From NCBI GenBank assembly GCA_041488095.1, contig JBGPOP010000029.1, forward strand, positions 1-55,365: 55,365 nt of DNA. The letters are read 5' to 3'. Source of the stretch: DASYPQ01 sp041488095. Its GTDB lineage: Bacteria; Planctomycetota; UBA1135; GCA-002686595. A program made the position numbers and the translations under genes. How positions within the stretch are numbered: position 1 is the stretch's first letter; every line of letters begins with the position of its first letter. Positions 8,402 through 17,276 of this stretch are shown here, piece by piece. The notes below the pieces were generated by a model. The model saw only the letters and a list, made by a program, of their open reading frames with translations, did no database searches and was not told the origin of the DNA.

Positions 8402-11290
8402 ATGAAGGACCGCAAGAAGCTGATCGAAGTCGCCCTCCCGCTCGAGGCGATCAACAAGGCCTCGGCGAGGGAGAAGTCGATCCGCCACGGCCACCCGAGC
8501 ACTCTGCACCTGTGGTGGGCGCGGCGGCCCCTGGCGGCAGCCCGGGCAGTGATCTTCGCGCAGATGGTGGACGATCCGTCGGCGCATCCGGACCTCTTCC
8601 CCACCGAGAAGGCGCAGGAGAAGGAGCGCCAGCGGCTGTTCCGCATCATCGAGGACCTCGTGCTGTGGGAGAACACCACGAACGAGACGGTGCTCCAGCA
8701 GGCGCGAGACGAGATCTGGGAGAGCTGGCGGCGCGCCTGCGCCGAGAACGCCGACCACCCGCGCGCGAAGGAGCTGTTCGACCGGCACAAGCTCCCTGCC
8801 TTCCACGATCCATTCGCCGGCGGCGGATCGCTACCGCTCGAGGCGCAGCGGCTGGGGCTCGAGAGCTACGCGAGCGACCTCAACCCGGTGGCCGTCCTGA
8901 TCTGCAAGGCGATGATCGAGATCCCGCCGAAGTTCGCCGGGCGTCCACCGGTGAACCCGCAGGCGCGGAAGGACAAGCGGCTCATCGAAAAGAGCTGGGG
9001 CGGTGCACAAGGGCTCGCCGAGGACGTGCGCTACTACGGCAAGTGGATGCGCGACGAGGCCGAGAAGCGGATCGGGCATCTCTATCCGAAGATCGAGGTC
9101 ACGGCGGAAATGGCGAAGGAGCGGCCGGATCTAAAGCCGCTCGTGGGTCGGAAGCTCACCGTCATCGCCTGGCTCTGGGCGCGGACGGTGAAGAGTCCGA
9201 ACCCGGCCTTCGCACAGGTGGACGTGCCGCTCGCCGCGACCTTCATGCTCTCCACCAAGGTGGGCAAGGAGGCGTACGTCGAGCCGGTGATCGAGAACGG
9301 CGGCTATCGGTTCAGGGTGAAGGTGGGCAAGCCGAAGGACGCGGAGGCGGCTAGGAACGGAACCAAGCTGGCGCGGGCGAACTTCGCTTGCCTGATGTCG
9401 GGCACTCCCATCTCTGGGGAATACATCAAGACCGAAGGCAAGGATGGACGCATGGGCGCGCGCCTGATGGCGATTGTCGCGGAGGGCGAGCGCGGACGCG
9501 TCTATCTCGCCCCTACGGCAGAGCATGAAGCGGTGGCAAGACAGGCGAAGCCCTCGTGGAGACCCGAGGGCGAGATCGCGACCCGAATGACTGGCGGAAA
9601 CTGCACGCCCTACGGCCTGACTTCGTGGGGCGACCTCTTCACCCCCCGCCAGCTCGTGGCGCTGACGACTTTCTCAAATTTCGTGCAGGAGGCGCGCGAT
9701 CGAGTGAAATGCGACGCGCTCTCCTCGGACCTGATCAACGAGGGCAGGTCCCACGCCGCCGACAGCACCGTCGCCCAGGCGTACGCCGATGCAGTGACCT
9801 TGTACTTGGGATTCTCTGGTAGTCGGATGGCTGACCGGCACTCATCCCTCTGCCGCTGGGATCCGAACCCCAGTGGATACGCCGAAAAGATCGCAAACAC
9901 GTTCGGACGTCAGGCCTTGCCGATGGTGTGGGATTACGTCGAAGGCAATCCCTTCAGCCCGTCGTCCGGTAATCTGTTGGATGCAGTGGGGTGGATAGCC
10001 AAGGTCATCAACACCGCGCTATCAGCTGCCGCATCTGGAGCGGCGTCACAGATCGATGCCACGCAACAGGATTGGAGTCAGGGTCGGGTCGTTGCGACGG
10101 ACCCGCCCTACTATGACAACATCGGCTACGCCGACCTGTCGGACTTCTTCTACGTCTGGCTGCGCCGCTCGCTACGGCCCATCTTCCCAGACCTCTTCGC
10201 CACGCTCGCGGTGCCGAAGGCGGAGGAGCTGGTCGCCACGCCCTACCGACACGGCAGCAAGGAGAAGGCCGAATCCTTCTTCCTCGACGGCATGACGCAG
10301 GCAATGCATCGACTCGCCGAGCAGGGGCACCCCGCCTTCCCGGTGACCATCTACTACGCGTTCAAGCAGTCCGAAACCGAGACCGCTGAGGGGACGTCCA
10401 GCACCGGTTGGGAGACCTTTCTCGACGCGGTAATCCGCGCCGGGTTCGCGATTAGCGGCACTTGGCCGATGCGCACGGAGCTTAGCAATCGCATGATTGG
10501 CTCGGGCACCAACGCCCTTGCCTCCAGCATCATCCTCGTCTGCCGCCCGCGCGCCGCTGACGCGCCCACCGCCACGCGCCGCGACTTCGTCGCCGCGCTC
10601 AAGGCCATGCTGCCGAGGGCACTCGCCCACCTCCAGCGTGGCAACATCGCGCCCGTGGACCTCGCGCAGGCGGCCATCGGCCCGGGCATGGCGGTCTACA
10701 CCGGCTTCTCCAAGGTGCTCGACGCCGAGGGGAAGCCTGTCGGCGTGCGGGAGGCGCTGGCGCTCATCAACCAGACGCTCGACGAGGCGCTGGCAGAGCA
10801 GGAGGGCGACTTCGACGCCGACAGCCGCTGGGCGCTGACGTGGTTCGAGCAGTCGGGATTCAACGAGGGCGAGTTCGGCGTGGCAGATGTGCTCGCCCGC
10901 GCGAAGAACACGAGTGTCGACGGCATGAGGGAGGCCGGCATCCTCGAATCGAAGCACGGCAAGGTGCGGCTGCTGACACCGAGCGAACTACCGGCCGGCT
11001 GGGACCCGGCGACCGACTCGCGACTCACGGCGTGGGAGATGGTGCACCACATGATCCGCGTCCTCGAGGCCGGCGGCGAGGGCGCTGGAGCGGAGCTGGT
11101 CACCAAACTCGGCAGCAAGGCCGAGATCGCCCGCGAGCTGGCGTACCGGCTCTACACCCTCTGCGAGCGCAAGAAGCGCGCGTCGGAGGCGCTCTCCTAC
11201 AACGGTCTCGTCCAGAGCTGGCCCGAGATCATGCGGCTAGCTGCCGCGTCGCCGGTTGCCCCTGAGGTCCAGGCGGATCTCTTCGGATGA
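8402..11290 (+). CDS. DUF1156 adenine-type DNA methyltransferase
   Basis: A protein of about 962 residues. The N-terminus (KKLIEVALPLEAINKASARE, then HGHPSTLHLWWARRPLAAAR) is the DUF1156 signature. The S-adenosylmethionine motif I DPFAGGGS is at about 136-143 and the catalytic motif IV DPPYYDN at about 567-573, separated by a long insert normal for this family. Family knowledge: these are amino-methyltransferases (N6-adenine or N4-cytosine) that pair with DUF499 ATPases and SNF2 helicases in defence loci, modifying host DNA for self-recognition. I chose ATG 8402 because the conserved sequence starts there; the frame is open further upstream without homology. The next gene follows after 18 bases. 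The target sequence cannot be read from the protein. Confidence 0.92.
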   Translation: MKDRKKLIEVALPLEAINKASAREKSIRHGHPSTLHLWWARRPLAAARAVIFAQMVDDPSAHPDLFPTEKAQEKERQRLFRIIEDLVLWENTTNETVLQQARDEIWESWRRACAENADHPRAKELFDRHKLPAFHDPFAGGGSLPLEAQRLGLESYASDLNPVAVLICKAMIEIPPKFAGRPPVNPQARKDKRLIEKSWGGAQGLAEDVRYYGKWMRDEAEKRIGHLYPKIEVTAEMAKERPDLKPLVGRKLTVIAWLWARTVKSPNPAFAQVDVPLAATFMLSTKVGKEAYVEPVIENGGYRFRVKVGKPKDAEAARNGTKLARANFACLMSGTPISGEYIKTEGKDGRMGARLMAIVAEGERGRVYLAPTAEHEAVARQAKPSWRPEGEIATRMTGGNCTPYGLTSWGDLFTPRQLVALTTFSNFVQEARDRVKCDALSSDLINEGRSHAADSTVAQAYADAVTLYLGFSGSRMADRHSSLCRWDPNPSGYAEKIANTFGRQALPMVWDYVEGNPFSPSSGNLLDAVGWIAKVINTALSAAASGAASQIDATQQDWSQGRVVATDPPYYDNIGYADLSDFFYVWLRRSLRPIFPDLFATLAVPKAEELVATPYRHGSKEKAESFFLDGMTQAMHRLAEQGHPAFPVTIYYAFKQSETETAEGTSSTGWETFLDAVIRAGFAISGTWPMRTELSNRMIGSGTNALASSIILVCRPRAADAPTATRRDFVAALKAMLPRALAHLQRGNIAPVDLAQAAIGPGMAVYTGFSKVLDAEGKPVGVREALALINQTLDEALAEQEGDFDADSRWALTWFEQSGFNEGEFGVADVLARAKNTSVDGMREAGILESKHGKVRLLTPSELPAGWDPATDSRLTAWEMVHHMIRVLEAGGEGAGAELVTKLGSKAEIARELAYRLYTLCERKKRASEALSYNGLVQSWPEIMRLAAASPVAPEVQADLFG

Positions 11291-11308
11291 TCACACGGAG
11301 GATCGTCA

Positions 11309-12766
11309 ATGAGCCCCGAGTACGCCTACCGTTGGAAGCCCCTAGAACCCCCGAAGTCTCCCGAGCGGCTTGCGGTGCCCGAGCTTCGAGCCTTCGAAGA
11401 ACTGTGGCGGAAGCAGAAGGGGCGGCTCGAGGAGACCGGTGTCAAACAAGTGTTCTGGGAGAAGCTGGCTCGAAGCTGGAGCATCGAGACCGGGATCATC
11501 GAGCGCGTCTACGACCTTAGCCTCGGGGCAACGCAGCTACTGATCGACAAGGGCTTCGAGGCCAACCTGATCCATCACACGGACACGGACACCAAGCCGC
11601 AGCGGCTCATCGAGATTCTCAACGACCACCGTCAGGGCCTTCAGATGGTGATGGACCTCATCGGAGGGACGAGGGAGTTCACTCCCGGTTGGATCAAGGC
11701 ACTGCACACGCTGCTGTGTCGGCACCAGGATACGGTGACAGCGCGCGAGCAGGGGCCCTTGCAGCGCTTCATCGAGATCCCCTTCGAGCATGGCATCTAC
11801 AAACTGCTCCCGAACAGTCCCACCCTGCCAGACGGTCGACTGCACGAGTACTGTCCGCCTGAGCAGGTTGCCTCCGAGATGGAGCGCTTGGTCGCGATCT
11901 ACAACCAGTTGCCCAAAGACCTCCCGGAAGTACGGAGCGCCTGGCTTCACCACTCGATCACACAGATCCATCCATTCCAGGACGGGAACGGTCGGATTGC
12001 CCGAGCGCTGGCAAGCATCGACTTCATCCGAGCTGGCTTGTTTCCACTCGTCGTCGACCGCAGCGATCGCGACCAGACGTACATGCCGTCATTGCGGGCG
12101 GCAGACCAGAGCGATCTCGAACCGCTGGTGCGTTTCTTCACCGAGTGCCAGCAGCGCGCCATCATCCAGGCCATCTCCGCAGCGGAAGAGGTCATCGGAT
12201 TCGAAAGCGAGCGCAAGGCCGTGCTCGCCGCCGCCAGATCCAAGGTCGCAGCGCGTCTCAAGATCGATGCGGACAAGCGCAAGATGATGGCCGGTCGGAT
12301 TACCGACCTGGCCGACCGAGCCATCGAGGTTCTCAAGCGGGTTGCTGCCGAGGTCGAAGACTCGGTGCCGGGTGTGCGCACTCGCACCAAGCGCTCGGAA
12401 ATCAGCGACGAGCACTACTGGACAAAGCAGATCATTGAGATGGCGAAAAAGCGTCGCTACTGGGCGGACACTCGCGAGCCCAGAGCCTGGACGCGGCTGC
12501 AGCTCGAGGATGGAGGCCTGACCGATCTGATCGTCGTCCTGCACTTCGTGGGCAATCCCTCCCCCGGCAGCTGCATGACGGGTGCATTCCTGGTCCACCG
12601 GGACAAGGTCTCAGATGAGATGGCCTCGGCCAGCTTCACCTTGCTTCCGCAGGAGCCGCTGCTCTTCGTTGCCGAGGAGAACGTCGGGCCACAGCGCAAG
12701 CGCTTCCTCAAGTGGCTCGACGAAGCAATCGTGACGGCACTGGCCGAGTGGAAGAAGAGGCTGTAG
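11309..12766 (+). CDS. Fic-domain protein (probable AMPylase)
   Basis: This 485-residue protein starts at ATG 11309, seven bases after a strong GGAGG ribosome binding site. The Fic_N-like start (YRWKPLEPPKSPERL) is followed by the core motif HPFQDGNGR at residues 221-229, which contains the catalytic His and the Asp, Asn and Arg expected for nucleotide binding. Fic enzymes usually transfer AMP from ATP to a hydroxyl side chain of a target protein. I do not see a clear inhibitory S/T-xxx-E-G/N helix N-terminal to the core, so auto-inhibition may differ or may come from a neighbour. The C-terminal 200 residues (helical, Lys/Arg rich, then a beta-rich tail) are unassigned. It sits 18 bases after the methylase and 9 bases before the DUF499 gene, so it appears to be an integral operon member, possibly a toxin-like effector. 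Confidence 0.9.
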   Translation: MSPEYAYRWKPLEPPKSPERLAVPELRAFEELWRKQKGRLEETGVKQVFWEKLARSWSIETGIIERVYDLSLGATQLLIDKGFEANLIHHTDTDTKPQRLIEILNDHRQGLQMVMDLIGGTREFTPGWIKALHTLLCRHQDTVTAREQGPLQRFIEIPFEHGIYKLLPNSPTLPDGRLHEYCPPEQVASEMERLVAIYNQLPKDLPEVRSAWLHHSITQIHPFQDGNGRIARALASIDFIRAGLFPLVVDRSDRDQTYMPSLRAADQSDLEPLVRFFTECQQRAIIQAISAAEEVIGFESERKAVLAAARSKVAARLKIDADKRKMMAGRITDLADRAIEVLKRVAAEVEDSVPGVRTRTKRSEISDEHYWTKQIIEMAKKRRYWADTREPRAWTRLQLEDGGLTDLIVVLHFVGNPSPGSCMTGAFLVHRDKVSDEMASASFTLLPQEPLLFVAEENVGPQRKRFLKWLDEAIVTALAEWKKRL

Positions 12767-12775
12767 GGGCAGGGT

Positions 12776-15700
12776 ATGGCGATCAGCAACCACGAGCGTG
12801 TCGGCAAGGCGCTGGACCTGCTCAAGGATGGCCTGCGCCCGTTCGTCGAGCGGGAGATGAAGGCTCAGCACGCCCAGCTCTGGTTCGAGCAGGCGAAGGC
12901 GGCCGTCAGTGAATCTCAGGCCAGCCTGTTCGGCACCGAGGACAAGCCGCGCTGGGACGTCGCCGCGATGCTCGCCGTCATGTGGAACCAGTGGAACGTC
13001 GTGTTCCGTAAGACCCTCGGCCAGGCCGAGCGCACGCTCGTCAGCGAGCTGCGCGACGTGCGCAACCGCTGGGCGCACCAGGAGCCCTTCTCGACTGACG
13101 ACTCCTACCGCGCCCTCGACTCGGCCGGGCGGCTCGTCACGGCCGTCTCGGCGCCGCAGGCGGACGAGATCGAGAAGATGAAGATGGAGCTCCTGCGCGT
13201 CCGCTTCGACGAGCAGGTGCGCAGCGAGAAGCGTCGGAGCGCCGGCACGGCCATCGAGAGCCAGGCCTCGGCGACTCTCAAGCCCTGGCGCGAGGTCGTG
13301 AACCCGCACAAGGACGTGGCCAGCGGCCGTTACCAGCAGGCGGAGTTTGCGGCAGACCTCTGGCAAGTGCAGATGGGCGAGGGCTCCGACGAGTACAAGA
13401 AGCCTGCGGAGTTCTTCCGGCGCACCTATCTGACCGAGAGCTTGAAGCAGCTGCTCACCGGTGCGGTCCGGCGGCTGGCTGGAGACGGTGGCGACCCGGT
13501 CGTGCAGCTGCAGACCAACTTCGGCGGCGGCAAGACCCACTCGATGCTCGCGCTCTACCACCTCTTCTCGGGCACGGCTCCCGGTGATCTTGCGGGGATC
13601 GATGCGGTGCTGAAGGACGCGGAGGTGACGAAGCTCTCGCCCGTGAAGCGCGTCGTGCTGGTCGGCAACAGGATCTCGCCCGGCAATCCGGTGACCAAGC
13701 CCGATGGGACGATCGTGCGCACACTGTGGGGCGAGCTCGCTTGGCAGCTCGGAAATGCAGCTGGAGGAGCCAAGGAGGCGAAGAAGGCGTTCTCGCGCAT
13801 CCAGGCGGACGACGAGAAGGCGACCAGTCCTGGCGATGTGCTGCGCGAGCTCATGAACCAGTACGGGCCGTGCCTCATCCTGATCGACGAGTGGGTGGCG
13901 TACGCGCGGCAGCTCCACGACCAGAGCGATCTGCCGGCAGGGAGCTTCGAGACCCACTTCACATTCGCCCAGGCGCTCACCGAGTCGGCCAAGCTCGCGA
14001 AGGCGTGCCTGCTCGTCATCAGCCTGCCCGCCTCGGACACCACCGGCTCGCCCCACGCAGTGGCCGACGATGTGGAGGTCGGCGGCGAGCGAGGGCGCGC
14101 GGCGCTCACCCGTCTGCGCAACGTCGTGGGGCGCGTGGAGGCGTCGTGGCGGCCTGCGAGTGCCGAGGAGGGTTTCGAGATCGTGAGGCGGCGGCTCTTC
14201 GAGCCGCTCGTCGATCAGGCGCAGTTCGTGGCGCGCGACACCGTGGCGCGTGCCTTCTACGACTTCTACCGGACACAGCATCAGGAGTTCCCGCCCGAGT
14301 GCCGCGACTCCGACTACGAGAAGCGTCTCAAGGCGGCCTATCCTATCCATCCCGAGGTGTTCGACCGGCTCTACACGGACTGGTCGACGCTCGTGAAGTT
14401 CCAGCGCACGCGCGGCGTGCTGCGCCTGATGGCGGCGGTGATTCACAGCTTGTGGGAGAAAGGCGACAAGAACCCGCTGATCCTCCCTGCGAACATCTCC
14501 ATCGACGACCCGCGCGTGCAGTTCGAGTTGACGCGGTACCTCTCGGACAACTGGGTACCGGTGATCGAGAGGGACGTCGATGGCCCCAACGCGCTGCCGC
14601 TTCGGATCGACGGCGAGGTGCCAAACCTAGGGAAGTACGCGGCCTGCCGACGCGTCGCCCGCACGATCTACCTCGGGTCTGCGCCGACGGGAACGGCGGC
14701 CCATCGAGGGATCGAGGATCGGCGCGTGAAGCTCGGGTGCGTGATGCCCGGAGAGTCGCCGGCCATCTTCGGCGACGCGCTCCGGCGGCTCGCGACGGCG
14801 GCTACCTATCTCTACCAGGACGGCGCTCGCTACTGGTACTCGACCCAGCCGACGGTGACGAAGGTCGCCGAGGACCGCGCGGAGCAGCTCCGCCGCAACC
14901 CGGACGCGGTCGTGCAGGAGATGGACAAGCGCATCCGCACCGACCTGCGCAAGACCGGCGACTTCGAGCGGGTACACCCTGTTCCGCACTCCGGGCAGGA
15001 CGTTCCCGACGACATGGATGCGCGCCTCGTTGTCCTTGGAATCGATCATCCGTACAGCAAGGAGGCGGGGAACCGCGCCGAGTTGGCCGCGAAGGCGATC
15101 CTCGAGAGCCGAGGCGGAGCGCCGCGCCTGTTCCGGAACACGCTCGTGTTCCTCGCCGTGGATCACGCTCGCCTTCAGGATCTCGACGAGGCGGTGCGGC
15201 GCTACCTCGCGTGGGAGTCCATCCTGACCGAGAAGGACACGCTCAACCTCACGCCGCATCAGGTCAGACAAGCCGAGACGCAGAAGGCGTCTGCCGATGG
15301 AGCCGTCTCGGGACGCCTGCCCGAGGCCTATCAATGGTTGCTCGTGCCGGTGCAGAGTTCCCCGAAGGCCATGACGGAGTTCCAGGCCTTTCGGCTCACG
15401 GGGCAGGACGCACTTGCGGTGCGGGCAAGCAAGAAGCTTAGGAACGACGAGCTGCTCGTGACGGCGTTCGCGGGCACGCGCCTACGAATGGAGCTCGATC
15501 GAGTTCCGTTGTGGCGCGGCGACCATGTCTCGATCAAGCAGCTCTCCGAGGACTTCGCGCGTTACCTTTACCTGCCTCGGCTCTCGGACACAGCTGTTCT
15601 GCGCGGGGCGATCGCCGACGGTTTGGCGCTCCTTACCTGGGAGAAGGAGTCCTTCGCATACGCGGACGGCTTCGACCAGGCGACGAGCCGCTACCGCGGC

Positions 15701-16141
15701 TTACGCGGCGGGCAACGTGTCGGGATCGGCGACGGGGACGCAGGGATCCTCGTACGGCCGGACGTGGCCAGGAAGCAACTCGATGCCGAGGCGCCCCCTA
15801 CGAGACAGGATCGAACGACGACGACGACGGACAGGAGCTCCTCGACCGAGAGTGGTGACACAGGTCCCCACAAGGCCGACGACGGCAAGGGGGCTCCCGC
15901 CCCCGGGCCGAAGCGGTTCCACGGCAGCATCACCCTCGACCCCAGGCGTGTCGGCCGCGACGCGGGACGCATCGCCGACGAGGTCGTGTCGCACCTCGGC
16001 GGCCTCGTGGGCTCGACGATTCGGGTCACCTTGGAGATCGAGGCGGAGATGCCATCCGGAGCCCCGGAGCATGTCGTGCGCACAGTCACCGAAAACAGCC
16101 GGACCCTGAAGTTCACTAGTCACGGCTTCGAGAAAGAGTAG
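12776..16141 (+). CDS. DUF499 ATPase with Swt1/HEPN-like N-terminal domain
   Basis: A protein of 1121 residues. The N-terminal 130 residues resemble the Swt1-type HEPN domain, with a helical region ending in RNRWAHQ (R-x4-H at residues 96-101), the arrangement used by HEPN ribonucleases. The central DUF499 P-loop has Walker A FGGGKTHS at about 249-256 and Walker B LILIDEW near 368-374, followed by FQRTRGVLRLMAAVIHSLW, typical of DUF499 and BREX BrxC/PglY-like ATPases. A low-complexity linker (TTTTDRSSSTESGD) near residue 1020 precedes a final small alpha/beta domain. Family knowledge places it as the motor or sensor ATPase of the helicase-methylase-ATPase defence type. It is the last gene of the run; no terminator with a T-run was seen before the convergent gene at 17168. 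Confidence 0.92.
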   Translation: MAISNHERVGKALDLLKDGLRPFVEREMKAQHAQLWFEQAKAAVSESQASLFGTEDKPRWDVAAMLAVMWNQWNVVFRKTLGQAERTLVSELRDVRNRWAHQEPFSTDDSYRALDSAGRLVTAVSAPQADEIEKMKMELLRVRFDEQVRSEKRRSAGTAIESQASATLKPWREVVNPHKDVASGRYQQAEFAADLWQVQMGEGSDEYKKPAEFFRRTYLTESLKQLLTGAVRRLAGDGGDPVVQLQTNFGGGKTHSMLALYHLFSGTAPGDLAGIDAVLKDAEVTKLSPVKRVVLVGNRISPGNPVTKPDGTIVRTLWGELAWQLGNAAGGAKEAKKAFSRIQADDEKATSPGDVLRELMNQYGPCLILIDEWVAYARQLHDQSDLPAGSFETHFTFAQALTESAKLAKACLLVISLPASDTTGSPHAVADDVEVGGERGRAALTRLRNVVGRVEASWRPASAEEGFEIVRRRLFEPLVDQAQFVARDTVARAFYDFYRTQHQEFPPECRDSDYEKRLKAAYPIHPEVFDRLYTDWSTLVKFQRTRGVLRLMAAVIHSLWEKGDKNPLILPANISIDDPRVQFELTRYLSDNWVPVIERDVDGPNALPLRIDGEVPNLGKYAACRRVARTIYLGSAPTGTAAHRGIEDRRVKLGCVMPGESPAIFGDALRRLATAATYLYQDGARYWYSTQPTVTKVAEDRAEQLRRNPDAVVQEMDKRIRTDLRKTGDFERVHPVPHSGQDVPDDMDARLVVLGIDHPYSKEAGNRAELAAKAILESRGGAPRLFRNTLVFLAVDHARLQDLDEAVRRYLAWESILTEKDTLNLTPHQVRQAETQKASADGAVSGRLPEAYQWLLVPVQSSPKAMTEFQAFRLTGQDALAVRASKKLRNDELLVTAFAGTRLRMELDRVPLWRGDHVSIKQLSEDFARYLYLPRLSDTAVLRGAIADGLALLTWEKESFAYADGFDQATSRYRGLRGGQRVGIGDGDAGILVRPDVARKQLDAEAPPTRQDRTTTTTDRSSSTESGDTGPHKADDGKGAPAPGPKRFHGSITLDPRRVGRDAGRIADEVVSHLGGLVGSTIRVTLEIEAEMPSGAPEHVVRTVTENSRTLKFTSHGFEKE

Positions 16142-16292
16142 CGGGGTCCTGCTATCCAATTCCCGCCCCTCGCTGGGTCTCCGGGAGCCCTAGAGCAGTA
16201 GCGCTCGGGTTGTGCGCTCGGCCTCAGGGTTCGGGTCTGCTGTCTGGTGATGTGGTCAGGTCAAACAAGTTGACGATGATCGGGACGGACAG

Positions 16293-17168
16293 CTACTTCA
16301 CGCTCGCGATCAACGCCTCCGACAGCCGCGTGTACTCCGCCCCCACCGACCCCCCAGCCTTCTTCGCCAACCCCAACGCCTCCTGCCCCGAAGCCATCGC
16401 CCCCTTCTTGTCCCCAGCCTTCGCCTGGATCAGCCCCTTCCGATAGACCATCCACACCGCGTCCGGCTTCTCCTTGAGCGCTTCATCCATCCACGCGAGC
16501 GCCTGCTTCAGATCCATCTCGTGCTCGTAATAGAACATCGCCGCCGAGAAGTACGGCTTCTTCCCCTCCGCCGCCATCGCCGCCTTGATCTTCGGCACGA
16601 GCACCGCGACGAGGTCCGTCTCGATCTTCATCGCCACGCGCGTCTTCTCCCACGTGATCGCGAGCCGCGCCGAATCGTCGCGCAGCTCCTCCACCGAGAT
16701 GCTCATCGTCTCCACCGGATCGTGCATCGCGACGGGCTTCACCTTCACACGCAGCAGATCGTCCTTCTCGGCGTACGAGTACGAACCCCACTGCCCGGTG
16801 ACCTTGCTCAGGATCACCGTCCACTCGGTCTCGCCGGGGATCGTGAAGAGCGCGTAGGACCCCGCGGGAACCGCCGTGCCTTCGAGCTTCACGTCGCCGC
16901 TGAAGGTGACCTTCGTCGCCGTGTTCGCGCCCGTGCGCCACACCTCGCCGTACGGCACCAGTCCGCCGTAGATCTTCCGGCCCTTGACGCTCGGCCGCGA
17001 GTACTCGACCTCGACGTCGGTCAGGCCGATCCGCTGCTTCAACGAGGCGGCGGGGCTGGCTTGGGGGAACTCGATCTCCTTGTCCTGCTTCGGCTGGGCG
17101 CTCGAGCTCGACGGGAGGATGGGGGAGGCGACGGCGAGGAACGCGGCGAAGAGGATCGGGTGTGTCAT
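16293..17168 (-). CDS. DUF2911 secreted protein with TPR-like tail
   Basis: This 291-residue protein starts MTHPILFAAFLAVASPILPS, a Sec signal peptide ending around SSAQ. The body matches DUF2911: it has SRPSVKGRKIYGGLVPYGEVW followed by RTGANTATKVTF, VPAGSYALFTIPG and the strand W-G-S-Y-S-Y. The last 100 residues are helical and fit a short TPR-like arrangement (FSAAMFYYEHEMDLKQALAW). DUF2911 has no established reaction. It lies 108 bases after the symporter on the same strand and faces the end of the defence cassette. It is probably periplasmic. The operon partners (deacetylase, symporter) give no direct clue to its role. Confidence 0.9.
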   Translation of the reverse strand: MTHPILFAAFLAVASPILPSSSSAQPKQDKEIEFPQASPAASLKQRIGLTDVEVEYSRPSVKGRKIYGGLVPYGEVWRTGANTATKVTFSGDVKLEGTAVPAGSYALFTIPGETEWTVILSKVTGQWGSYSYAEKDDLLRVKVKPVAMHDPVETMSISVEELRDDSARLAITWEKTRVAMKIETDLVAVLVPKIKAAMAAEGKKPYFSAAMFYYEHEMDLKQALAWMDEALKEKPDAVWMVYRKGLIQAKAGDKKGAMASGQEALGLAKKAGGSVGAEYTRLSEALIASVK

Positions 17169-17276
17169 GGGCGCGAATTCTAGGCACGAACGGCCTGGAT
17201 TGCACGACCCTCTGGCCGCGCGTGAAAGGGCTGCGTTTTGGCCGCGAGCGTCGGGAGTGCGGCGAGGCCGCGCCCG

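Noticed and set aside
12611..14446. Long minus-strand open frame over the Fic and DUF499 genes
   Set aside because: The product is rich in Arg, Leu and Val with no recognisable domain and lies antisense to two well-supported genes.
2293..16141. Classic DISARM or BREX locus
   Set aside because: The DISARM proteins DrmA/DrmB/DrmC and the BREX phosphatase PglZ are not present; only the helicase, methylase and DUF499 types resemble parts of those systems.
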